Of a DNA stretch of 64,000 nt, positions 27,297 to 35,970 are shown in pieces. Position numbers and translations under genes: made by a program. The notes beneath the pieces are model-generated. The model was not told the DNA's origin. It ran no database searches and was given only the letters and a program-made list of their open reading frames with translations. This DNA comes from Acidobacteriota bacterium (GTDB taxonomy: Bacteria > Acidobacteriota > Blastocatellia > UBA7656), in the NCBI GenBank assembly GCA_040754075.1, contig JBFMDH010000007.1, forward strand, positions 124,001 to 188,000, read 5' to 3'. Positions within the stretch are counted from its first letter, which is position 1. The number at the start of each line of letters is the position of its first letter.

Positions 27297-27962
27297 TTAT
27301 CTTCGCGTCACGCGGATTAACATTTCCGTACCGCTTTCGATTTTCAATTCTTTGCTGCCTTCGATGTACAAAGAACCCGCGCCGCCTGCGCCGCCAAGAA
27401 TCAACCCTATTGCCGCGCCTTTGCCGCCGCCGATGATGCCGCCAAGCACTGCGCCTGCGGCTGCGCCGATGCCGCTGCGTTTAATGGTCTGTTTGCCGCG
27501 ACTTTCGGATTGCACCTGACCTTCTTCGTCAACCTTATCGGATTCGCCGCCGTAAACCCGAATCAATTGCGCGCGCATCACGCCGCTTCGACCATCGGTA
27601 AGTTTAATCCTATCGAATGCCAGCGACATGGTCGTGCGCCCTTTCACTTTGCCGGATTTCGCGATTGAACCGACGTGACCATAAACCGTCGCCTCTTCGT
27701 AACGCGACGGATTTAAAACTTTCGCGGTGAATTTATCACCGACCCGCGACGTCTTGCTCGATAGTTCATCATTGATGCGAATCTTGAGTTCGGTTCCCGA
27801 TGCGACAAGCGCGGTGGCGGTTCCGGCGCTTTTACTTTTCAGCGCCGGCTTTTTCGTCGTGGTTTTGGATTTGCTTTGAGAAGTGGCTTGCACCGTTAAG
27901 CTGCCGATAAGGAAAGTTAAGACCAATAATACCGATGCGAATTTTACAAACTGTTTTTTCAT
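27297..27962 (-). CDS. Secreted glycine-zipper protein
   Basis: 221 residues from the ATG at 27962, chosen because GGAGGTCAGCT precedes it and it begins a classic signal peptide (MKKQFVKFASVLLVLTFLIG); the frame is open further upstream but without such support. A lysine- and serine-rich linker follows, then a beta-rich domain (about 50-150) with TELKIRINDELSSKTSRVGD. A glycine-zipper segment (about 170-200, GAAAGAVLGGIIGGGKGAAI) is typical of outer-membrane-associated proteins that oligomerise or insert in membranes. The C-terminus is a short beta segment ending VTRR. Similar small proteins are common in Acidobacteria. The gene is probably transcribed alone, with its own terminator. Confidence 0.78.
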   Translation of the reverse strand: MKKQFVKFASVLLVLTFLIGSLTVQATSQSKSKTTTKKPALKSKSAGTATALVASGTELKIRINDELSSKTSRVGDKFTAKVLNPSRYEEATVYGHVGSIAKSGKVKGRTTMSLAFDRIKLTDGRSGVMRAQLIRVYGGESDKVDEEGQVQSESRGKQTIKRSGIGAAAGAVLGGIIGGGKGAAIGLILGGAGGAGSLYIEGSKELKIESGTEMLIRVTRR

Positions 27963-28113
27963 AGCTGACCTCCAATTCTTTGCGCCGAAAAAAGCATAAT
28001 CCGCGCCCGATGGTTTCACAACTACCGAGCGCGGATTATCGTTAATCAACTACACATCAAACGCGGTCAAAGACCGCTTTCTCAACTTAACCGATACATC
28101 ATTGGTTATAGAT

Positions 28114-30885
28114 TTACGGCACGGTGAAGGTTGCCGAGGTTGCGCCATTCGGGTTGCGAATTTGCACGGTCGTGCCCGCATCCACGAATCCTTTCAGCAA
28201 ACGATTGCCCGGTGTCGAGCGCGCCGTTCTCTCAACGATAATTAAATCGCCGCTTCTCACCAGCGGGAAGCTTTCCGTACCTTTGACAATCGCTACTGCG
28301 CCGACAGCGATGTTGGAACCCGCCGCGTTGAATAGCAACTGTTTCTTCTTGTAGCGACCGTTGATGATTCGCGGCGCAGTAGTCGCTTCTTCCGATGCCG
28401 CGCTCTCTGTGCTCGAAACATACAACGCCGTCAATCTGTAATAGAAGACTTTCGACGAGGTTGATGGATAAGGCACACGGTCAATGAAAGAGGTTTGACC
28501 GGATGCAATCACCCCAACCAGATTGGCAGTCGAAGCGGACACATTCGGACTTTCCGCGCGATAAACCAGATAGCCTGCGAGTCCCGCAGCAACTTGCGGT
28601 TGAACGGTTATCGCTTCGCTTTGCGCAATGCCAAGCGGGGTAAGTGATTGGTCTAAGGCGAAAACCCCGGTTGGCGGATTGGATGCGGTTTCCGGCGGCG
28701 TCAGTGTAACCGAAACCGTGTGGGTGTCTGCGGCTGCCAGAACGGTTACTACGGTTTGCGCGGTCTTCACACGATTCGCGCTATCGGTAGCTCTGAAATT
28801 CAAAATGAACCGACCGGTTGAATCAGTCGGAACATTGATTGACAAAGTTCCTTTGCCACTGCCGCTATCAGTAAACGTGCCGCCCTGGGTTGCGCCAACT
28901 GTGGACAAGTGAATATCGGTGTTCGTGCCATTCACTGCCAGGACATTGATGTTCACGCTGCCACCGGCAACCGCAGTTACAAATGACGGAACCCGAAGTT
29001 TCATCTGTTCGAGCGTCGCTGTACTGGTGCCGCGAACATGAATCGTGCTGAGCAATGAATCCGGGTCGTTGGTAATCAGGGTCATCTGCGTCTGAAATAC
29101 GCCAACGGCGGTCGGCGAAAACGCAACGGTTAAGAAGAAGCCTTCGCCGGGTTTGAAGGTCGCGGGCAATGCCGGTTCCCCACTTATGAAAAACGGTGCC
29201 GTCGGGCGGAAAATACTGGCAATGACCAAATCGGCATCACCGGTGTTTTTAATTTCCAATAAGAAGGTTGAACTGCCGCCCGGAAAATCAATCACCCCTG
29301 ATGTCAACTCAAGATTAGGAACTGGTGTTACCGAACCTTGACCACGCAGATTAACCGTCACGGTTGGGGTGACCGGGTCGTTGCTTGAAATGGTGAACGA
29401 ACTCGCGGACATCGCCGATGAAACCGGCGCAAAACGAACCGTGAGCTGGGTGCTTTGTCCCGGCGCAATCGTCAATGGCAATCCCGGTTTATCAACGATT
29501 GAGAAAGGCGCTGCCGGATCGGTAATTTGGGTGATTTGCAAATCCGCGCCGCCCAAATTTGAAATGGTTACGGTTTGCGTGATGGGCGAACGCACAGTTC
29601 CGAAATCAATGGAAATGGGACTTACTGAAATCACCCCTTGCGGTGGCGGCGGCGGTGCGGGCGTCGTCGCATCAGCAATGTTCGTGGGGTCGGAATTGCC
29701 AAAATTGTTGAACGCAAAAACCCTGTAAAAATAGAGGGTATTCGGTGACACGGTGGTATCGCTATAGCTCGTCACATTCGGCCCGACCGTGGCGATTTCC
29801 GTCCATACCTGCGCATCAAAACTGCGTTCAATGCGAAAGCCGAGTTCGTTGTTGGAATTATCAACCCAGTTTAAATCCACTTTTAATTGCCCGCCGACAT
29901 TGCTGGCAACGGCGGTCAAATTGGTTGGCGCAGCCGGTGCCTGGGGAATGGATGGTGAAACGGTAATATTGAAATCACCGGCTTCAAATCCGAATCCGTC
30001 AACCACGATGTAATAAGTGGAACCTTCAACAAGCGTTCTTCGCACCTCTTCGGCATCACCTGCGCCGCCAATATCGCTGCTGGTGCAATTGGCAAGGCTC
30101 GCGCAGTTGGTGACGACATAAAGCGTCACGTCAAAATTGCCAACCGGCGTAACCGTGATGATGTAGTTTTGCGAATCGACAGAGGTATATTGATAGATGA
30201 CTTCAGCGCCGCTGCCCGATTGACGGGAACGCAAACACGGAGTTTGCGGATTTAAATCATTGGTCGCGCCAACCGTCGAACCGTTGGCAACAAACGGCAA
30301 GCGATTCCCTTCGATGATGGTTGGTGATGCGCAGCTATCATTGGCGGGAGCATTTTTTCGTAAAGAGAAATGGAAGGGACCGCCGCTGCCTGCTGCTGAT
30401 GCCGTATCAACCACAACATAATAAGTTGTCCCGGATGATAAACTCACACCTAAGGCTTCACCTCTTCCCGGGCCGTTGGCATTTGCGCCACCAACACAGG
30501 TGGTTGTCGGGTTCGCGCAATCGGTAACCACATAAAGGCTGGCATCGAAATCCGTACTGAAAGGCGTGACACCGATTGAATAGACGGAGGTTTGATTGGG
30601 GGTGAAAGCATAAACCACATCCGAACCACCGCCGGGCACGCAACCGATTGCTGTTGGGTCTACGTCATTGGCTGCGCCTGCCGAGTTGCTATCTTCGGTA
30701 AATGGTAAAGCGGATGGCGCAATGACGGTTGCCGTCGCGCAATTATCTCCGGCAAAAACCGGCTTCGCGGCGCTAGCTGCCTCGGAAGTCGTATACCACC
30801 TGCTTACCGACACTATTGCAATGAGGGCGAGAAATAGAACCAATGGGCGTGCAAACATACCCTTGTTGTTGGCACTTATTTTCAT
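28114..30885 (-). CDS. Large secreted multidomain protein (prepeptidase-like, Fn3, choice-of-anchor D)
   Basis: 923 residues from the ATG at 30885, with GGAG upstream; an earlier codon at 30918 opens the frame without such support. Signal peptide, then two prepeptidase-C-terminal-like domains (about 40-170 and 180-310), each starting DNCATATVI or DSCASPTII and containing an SLYVVTDC-type strand. A fibronectin type III domain follows (about 320-405, with LGFRIERSFD), then two choice-of-anchor-D (ASPM/Hydin-like) Ig domains (about 415-640), marked by ISIDFGTVRSPITQTVTISN. Further Ig-like and Fn3-like modules complete the protein. No catalytic motif is visible. This is probably a surface adhesin or structural protein. 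Modular domain order is clear; ligand is unknown. Confidence 0.8.
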   Translation of the reverse strand: MKISANNKGMFARPLVLFLALIAIVSVSRWYTTSEAASAAKPVFAGDNCATATVIAPSALPFTEDSNSAGAANDVDPTAIGCVPGGGSDVVYAFTPNQTSVYSIGVTPFSTDFDASLYVVTDCANPTTTCVGGANANGPGRGEALGVSLSSGTTYYVVVDTASAAGSGGPFHFSLRKNAPANDSCASPTIIEGNRLPFVANGSTVGATNDLNPQTPCLRSRQSGSGAEVIYQYTSVDSQNYIITVTPVGNFDVTLYVVTNCASLANCTSSDIGGAGDAEEVRRTLVEGSTYYIVVDGFGFEAGDFNITVSPSIPQAPAAPTNLTAVASNVGGQLKVDLNWVDNSNNELGFRIERSFDAQVWTEIATVGPNVTSYSDTTVSPNTLYFYRVFAFNNFGNSDPTNIADATTPAPPPPPQGVISVSPISIDFGTVRSPITQTVTISNLGGADLQITQITDPAAPFSIVDKPGLPLTIAPGQSTQLTVRFAPVSSAMSASSFTISSNDPVTPTVTVNLRGQGSVTPVPNLELTSGVIDFPGGSSTFLLEIKNTGDADLVIASIFRPTAPFFISGEPALPATFKPGEGFFLTVAFSPTAVGVFQTQMTLITNDPDSLLSTIHVRGTSTATLEQMKLRVPSFVTAVAGGSVNINVLAVNGTNTDIHLSTVGATQGGTFTDSGSGKGTLSINVPTDSTGRFILNFRATDSANRVKTAQTVVTVLAAADTHTVSVTLTPPETASNPPTGVFALDQSLTPLGIAQSEAITVQPQVAAGLAGYLVYRAESPNVSASTANLVGVIASGQTSFIDRVPYPSTSSKVFYYRLTALYVSSTESAASEEATTAPRIINGRYKKKQLLFNAAGSNIAVGAVAIVKGTESFPLVRSGDLIIVERTARSTPGNRLLKGFVDAGTTVQIRNPNGATSATFTVP

Positions 30886-31071
30886 TTTTATTACTCCATT
30901 TAGAAAATATTCACACACAGGGGGGAAGACACACGTATCGGGAAGTTGTCTGGGTGCTTATTCATTTTTCCTGCCGATTCCCCTCAACGATGAGCCTTAG
31001 AGGCTAGGATTATAAACGAGGAATAAATCGAACGTAAAGCAATCAACAGAAAAAACTCAATAAAATCAAGC

Positions 31072-32115
31072 TTATTTCGCGTTCATGGATTCAACTTGCA
31101 TCCGCCGGGTTTCGCGCAGGATGGCTCTGGCAATCGGTCGACCTTTTTCATCCAGAGTTGAATAGAGCGGGTCTCGCAACGCTTCATCAAGGGTGATGAA
31201 TTTGACGCCGAGGCTTTTATACCAGTTGAGAATCTCTCCCATAAAATCACAGGTCAGTTGACTCATGGCAAACGTCACAATCAACTTCACTTCATAACCG
31301 GTGCGTTGCCTTGCGGCTTTGCGGGTCTTCAAGGTCTTATCGAGTAAAAGCATCTTGTAGTTTTCTTTTACCAGTCGCGCGCAGGTTTCATCGCCGCGCG
31401 CCTTTGCCGCACAATAGATATTGCTGAATTGATTGTCCGGCATATCGATGGTCGCCATCGCTTCGATATAGCCTTTGCTTTTCAGATATTCCTGAATCTG
31501 TCCTCGCGCCTGTTGGTCGCGGCTCACTTTCAATCGCGGGTAGCGAAAATATTTTTGTCCGCTCGGATGCTTATCGAGAAACGGTTGCAAGGTCTGGTCA
31601 TTCAAATTCACATCGGCGATAAATTCCTGCGGGTCGCGGTTTTTCGCTTTGAGTCGGCTGTAGGTCATGTTGCCGATGAGATTGCCGCTTTGCAGCCAGT
31701 GTTCAACCATGCTGCCATCAAGCGATTGCCCGACCACGAAATCCACCGTTGGCGGTATCTGGTTTTCGTTGAGCGCGCGAATCAGATGGTCGAGATTTTC
31801 GACTCGGTCTTCGTCCGCGCACCAGTAATCAATATCATCTTCGAGACTTTTACTGCGAATCATGCCATTGAAGGTCAACGCCAGTTCTACGCCTTGCAGC
31901 GGCTGAGAGTCGACGGCTTCTTCCCTTGCCTGCGACTTCATCAAGCCACCGATTTCGGGAATGTGCGCCATTTCATCCAAACAGACAGCCATCGGCGAAA
32001 GCGGCGGCGTAGTCTTTTTCAATCGCATATAAAGCGTAATCGATGCCGCAATCGTAATGACAATCGCGAGAACAATCTGCATCTCTTTACTGATAATAGA
32101 TTGATTGCTGGTCAT
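31072..32115 (-). CDS. Degenerate NodB-fold (polysaccharide deacetylase-like) membrane protein
   Basis: 347 residues with one membrane helix (about 13-31). The order of conserved blocks follows the NodB/CE4 deacetylase pattern: strand 1 VELALTFNGM (76-85), the segment FVVGQSLDGSMVEHWLQSGN (126-145), then LIGNMTYSRL (146-155) and FRYPRL (190-195). The metal ligands are lost. Canonical T-F-D-D-G is T-F-N-G-M, the H-x-x-x-H pair of motif 2 is M150 and R154, and no motif-5 His is apparent. Other parts of the fold seem intact, so this is likely a non-catalytic binding or regulatory relative, or an enzyme with a different metal site. It lies beside two GT-C genes at the edge of the glycan locus. 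Confidence 0.72.
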   Translation of the reverse strand: MTSNQSIISKEMQIVLAIVITIAASITLYMRLKKTTPPLSPMAVCLDEMAHIPEIGGLMKSQAREEAVDSQPLQGVELALTFNGMIRSKSLEDDIDYWCADEDRVENLDHLIRALNENQIPPTVDFVVGQSLDGSMVEHWLQSGNLIGNMTYSRLKAKNRDPQEFIADVNLNDQTLQPFLDKHPSGQKYFRYPRLKVSRDQQARGQIQEYLKSKGYIEAMATIDMPDNQFSNIYCAAKARGDETCARLVKENYKMLLLDKTLKTRKAARQRTGYEVKLIVTFAMSQLTCDFMGEILNWYKSLGVKFITLDEALRDPLYSTLDEKGRPIARAILRETRRMQVESMNAK

Positions 32116-32310
32116 TGTTACCTCTTTATCAATTCAACCTCAACCAAACGCCTGCATTTGCTATTCACTTAATTGCCCTTCTATTTTTTTCTTATGGTGA
32201 AGGAAAATAATTTTTCAGATATTACTGCAAATGACCCATAAAAGAAATCTTTCAACAGGCTAAAAGCCGAATAAATACAATTTCAAGTTTAAGAGCGACG
32301 GAATGAAAAG

Positions 32311-33873
32311 CTAATCGGGTTTGCGAAGATAGACGCCCTTATTAATTCTGAGCGGCAGTTCATCATAATGGGCGCGTACCCAGTTTTCAAATTTTTCACT
32401 GTGCGTAACCGCCCGCAACCGCGAAATGCCGACAAGCTTAGGTTTTTGCGCCTCCATCTCTTCAATCACCGCAGCGAACGAACCGCCATATTTTCGTTTG
32501 GCAATGAAGCTATCCATATTCCAATCCAAAAAGACATAGGCATTCATATTCGGGCGGTTCATCAATACCAGCATGCCTATCGTGCCATGCGTATAAACTT
32601 TGTCCTCCGGTTGCAAATGCGCAGCAATCTCATTCACTTCTTCAATCTGTTTCGCAAGCGTTACCTCACCCAGGCGATAACCTAGACCGGGTAGCAACAC
32701 CAAAACGATTATCCCTGCCAACGCACTGATTGGCATCCATCGTTCAACTTGTGAAGGTAATGACGCCCACTTGACCGGCACAAGGAATGAAAGCCATTCT
32801 GCGGCTTTGATTACCAACCACGCCCCAAATAAGCCGATAAACGGCAAAAAAGGAATTAAATCGGGAACGGCTTGAAAATTGATAAAAGCAAATGCCAGAT
32901 AAACTGCTGCGGGAAAAATAATCGCATCGCGGAAGAGTTCAAATGACCAGCCTTTTTGATATTTCACATACAGGCGTTCGGCAATGTAAATGACCAATCC
33001 GCCGAACGCCATGAGTATAAAAATCATTTTTTTTCCGTAAATTCGGCTGGTGATTTTCCAAAGATGTGAACCGGCATCCGCTAACGGCTTTTTGGCTTCG
33101 GGTCCAAACACACTGTAGTTGTAAACGAATGCGTAATCCCAGAAATCGCTCAGTATGCCAACCGCATAAAAGTAAACCACCACCACAGCCACCGGAAGTA
33201 AAGCTCCGGCAATTAATTTGAGCGCCCGCCAATCGCGCCAACTGGTCAGATATTTTGAAAAAATCAGAAACGCCGTGCCGACATACATCAACCCCGGTTG
33301 CCAGCAAAGACAGGCGAGCATGCCAAAAACTCCGGACAGGAAAGGACGGTCTCGCTCAATCAGTAACAACGTAAGCAGCCCGAAAATAATCATCGGCAAC
33401 TTGGGCTGAGTGCCGCCGATTAACACTTCGGGAATTGCCGGCGTGATAAACGGCAAAATGGCAGCCATCACGCCGACTATTCTACGGCGCAAATAGACCA
33501 CGGCTACGCGATAGATCAATGCCGCACAAAGACCGGTCATTAACACATGAAACAGGCGAATTGAAATCACATCGTGAAGCCCGAACAAGCGCCCAATGAC
33601 CAATGAAATCGCGCTCAGATAGACACTCATTGGACCTTTAATATCGACCACATCCCGATACGGCAGTTGCCCGCGTAAAATGGCTTGCGCGATGTAATCA
33701 TAGATAGCCGAATCGCCGCCTTCGAGTTGACTGAACGGGCGGTAAAACAACATGAGGAGCGCAACAAAAATAAAAATGCCGAACAGCACCACCCTATCGT
33801 TTGCCGCTATTTTATTGAGATAAATCGGAAAATTTGTTTTAGATGTGGTGGTATCGGTGATTTGAGTTGCCAT
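32311..33873 (-). CDS. GT-C/GT39-like membrane glycosyltransferase (PYRD family, copy 1)
   Basis: 520 residues from the ATG at 33873; a TTG at 33903 would extend it by ten residues. Multi-pass membrane protein with about ten helices. The first extracytoplasmic loop holds GGDSAIYDYIAQAILRGQLP with D54 as the likely catalytic acid, followed by PYRD at 71-74. GT-C enzymes of this kind transfer a sugar from a polyprenyl-phosphate donor on the outer face. The C-terminal soluble tail (about 415-520) contains VYTHGTIGMLVLMNRPNMNA. The next gene, at 33998-35560, encodes a paralog of the same length with the same motifs and a related tail. The two are tandem duplicates in one direction. Confidence 0.82.
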   Translation of the reverse strand: MATQITDTTTSKTNFPIYLNKIAANDRVVLFGIFIFVALLMLFYRPFSQLEGGDSAIYDYIAQAILRGQLPYRDVVDIKGPMSVYLSAISLVIGRLFGLHDVISIRLFHVLMTGLCAALIYRVAVVYLRRRIVGVMAAILPFITPAIPEVLIGGTQPKLPMIIFGLLTLLLIERDRPFLSGVFGMLACLCWQPGLMYVGTAFLIFSKYLTSWRDWRALKLIAGALLPVAVVVVYFYAVGILSDFWDYAFVYNYSVFGPEAKKPLADAGSHLWKITSRIYGKKMIFILMAFGGLVIYIAERLYVKYQKGWSFELFRDAIIFPAAVYLAFAFINFQAVPDLIPFLPFIGLFGAWLVIKAAEWLSFLVPVKWASLPSQVERWMPISALAGIIVLVLLPGLGYRLGEVTLAKQIEEVNEIAAHLQPEDKVYTHGTIGMLVLMNRPNMNAYVFLDWNMDSFIAKRKYGGSFAAVIEEMEAQKPKLVGISRLRAVTHSEKFENWVRAHYDELPLRINKGVYLRKPD

Positions 33874-33997
33874 GAATCTTGTTGCTGAATCCTGATTGTG
33901 CAATTTCTAAATACTGATGCAGTTGAATCGTTTCCCATTTTAGAAGTCCGGTGAAACATTGGGCAAGCCCATTCACCAAACCTGACAGAATTTAATC

Positions 33998-35560
33998 TCA
34001 GGGTTTTCGGATATAGATGCCATCATAGCCGGGAACTTTCAAAGGGGTGTAATGTTCCTCGACCCATTGCAAAAAATCATCGCGGTGACGAACCACCTTT
34101 AAACGCGATAAGGCGACGATTTTCGGAGTCGCCCTCTCCATTTCAGCAATCAGTTCACTGAATGGTTTGCCCTGTCGGAAGGCAGCAAATTCGTCCGCTC
34201 CCCAATCCAAAAACAGATAAGCATTTAAATTGGGACGGTTCAATAACACCAGCAGTTCCGTCGTTCCGTGTACATAGATTTTGTCACCGGAGTTGAGATT
34301 TTCGGCAACCGTTGCAAAGGCTTTATCCTGGTCGCCAATGGTGCCGGTTTGCATTCTGTACCTTGCACTGGTCAGTAGCGCAAGCAATACCATCAACCCT
34401 ACAGCGCCCGCCGCTACGCGGTTTGGTAATTGATCTTTCCCAAGGGTCGCAATTTTAAAGTTGCTGAATTTGCGAATCAGTAAAACGATCACATAGCCGC
34501 TGAATATACAGATGAAAGGCAAAAATGGCAGCAAATCTGCGCCCGCCTGAAAATTAATCAAACTGAATGCAAAATAAATCAATGGCGGCATCAATAACGC
34601 ATCCCGGTAAAGTTCGGGGGATTGCAGTGATTGCCGGAATGGACGTTTATTTCTGAGGACTTCAAACCCATAGACCCCCAACCCGATAATACTCAGGGGC
34701 ACAAAAGCAATGCGATTTTGAAATACCCGTTCGACAATTTTCCAGATATGCGCCAGCGCATCCGGGATCGTGCGTTTGGCATCGGGGCCAAACACGCTGT
34801 AATTATAAGTCATCGTCCATGCCCATAAATCGCCGAGCGCCCCCTTCGCCCCAAAATACAAGACCACCACCGCAAGCGGCATCAGCGCTCCAAGCATTAC
34901 TTTGACGCCGTTTCCATCACGCCAGGCAGTTAAGTATTTGGTGAATATCAAAAAGGCTACGCCGACAAACATGAGTCCCGGTTGCCAGAACAGACAGGCA
35001 ACCGTCCCGCAAAAACCCGCCCAAAAGGGACGCCGCTTTGCAATCATCAAAAGTGTGAGTAATCCGCCAATCATGAGCGGCAGTTTCGGTTCGGTTCCCG
35101 TAGCTATCCATTCGCCAAAGCGCGTCAACGTAAGCGGCATCAATGCCGCGAGAATTCCGGCTATGCGACTCGACAGGTAAACCCGCCCGACTAAAAAAAT
35201 CAGCGCACAAAAGATGCCTGCCAGCAAAAGATATAAAACCCGCACCGCCAGCACATCACGAAGCCCGAAGAGTTTTCCAATGAGCATGGCAAAGGCGCTC
35301 AAATACGCGCCCCCGGGAAATTTAATATCAACGGTGTCGCGGTAAGGAAGTTGCCCGCGCAAAATGGATTGCGCGATGTAGTCATAAAACGCCGTATCTC
35401 CGATGACGATTTGACTGAATGGTCTGTAGGCTAAAAATAAGACAATCGCGAATAAAAATAGCGCAATAAACAGCAATCGGTCACTGAGTAAGTAATCGGG
35501 TAGCTGCCAGATGGATTTTGATTCTGTCGTATCAGGCGATTGAGTTACAGATAATGACAT
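33998..35560 (-). CDS. GT-C/GT39-like membrane glycosyltransferase (PYRD family, copy 2)
   Basis: 520 residues, upstream member of a tandem pair with the gene ending at 32311. Layout is the same: about ten helices, a first loop with VIGDTAFYDYIAQSILRGQL (D55 likely catalytic) and PYRD at 72-75, then a C-terminal tail with KIYVHGTTELLVLLNRPNLN. Similarity to copy 1 extends over almost the whole length, so the pair arose by duplication and may have split acceptor or sugar specificity. It is divergent from the sulfatase-fold gene at 35971 across about 410 bases. No clear Shine-Dalgarno is seen at the ATG. Confidence 0.82.
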   Translation of the reverse strand: MSLSVTQSPDTTESKSIWQLPDYLLSDRLLFIALFLFAIVLFLAYRPFSQIVIGDTAFYDYIAQSILRGQLPYRDTVDIKFPGGAYLSAFAMLIGKLFGLRDVLAVRVLYLLLAGIFCALIFLVGRVYLSSRIAGILAALMPLTLTRFGEWIATGTEPKLPLMIGGLLTLLMIAKRRPFWAGFCGTVACLFWQPGLMFVGVAFLIFTKYLTAWRDGNGVKVMLGALMPLAVVVLYFGAKGALGDLWAWTMTYNYSVFGPDAKRTIPDALAHIWKIVERVFQNRIAFVPLSIIGLGVYGFEVLRNKRPFRQSLQSPELYRDALLMPPLIYFAFSLINFQAGADLLPFLPFICIFSGYVIVLLIRKFSNFKIATLGKDQLPNRVAAGAVGLMVLLALLTSARYRMQTGTIGDQDKAFATVAENLNSGDKIYVHGTTELLVLLNRPNLNAYLFLDWGADEFAAFRQGKPFSELIAEMERATPKIVALSRLKVVRHRDDFLQWVEEHYTPLKVPGYDGIYIRKP

Positions 35561-35970
35561 TTATTCAGTACGATTCTTTAAACTTCATTGCTCAATGGTT
35601 CTTCAATGACGATTCATTCTAGGTGACACCTGTGAACACAGCAAGCTGACAGAAAATTTATTCATCAAAGGTGCCCGATGGATATTTTTCTGAAAGCAAT
35701 TCTACTGCTTAACCGAAAACCGCGTTTCGGATGATGCGAGCGGGTTTTAAATTTAATCCGCCGAATCCCGTCTATCTGTCCTATCCGAGAACAAGTTTTA
35801 ACCGTCCGTTTGTGTACCATTGATTTCAGAGCGAAACCCGAACGACCCTCTTTGCCCTGCTTGTGAAGCAATCTCTCAGTCTGTTAGCTTAATTGCTTAA
35901 TTTTGGTCGCGTCTCGACATCAAGGTCGGACATTCAATATAAAAGGAGCATTGCATCGCAGAGGAATTCG
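35561..35970. other. Divergent intergenic region
   Basis: About 410 bases between a leftward GT-C gene and a rightward sulfatase-fold gene. It should contain promoters for both. A 68-codon minus-strand frame at 35665-35871 has no family resemblance and is not called. No repeats or RNA genes were recognised. Confidence 0.35.

Noticed and set aside
31429-32172. 247-codon plus-strand frame opposite the NodB-like gene
   Set aside because: Low-complexity, His- and Arg-rich product without family resemblance; it mirrors codons of the minus-strand gene.
35665-35871. 68-codon minus-strand frame in the divergent region before the sulfatase-like gene
   Set aside because: Basic, no recognisable family, no ribosome site.
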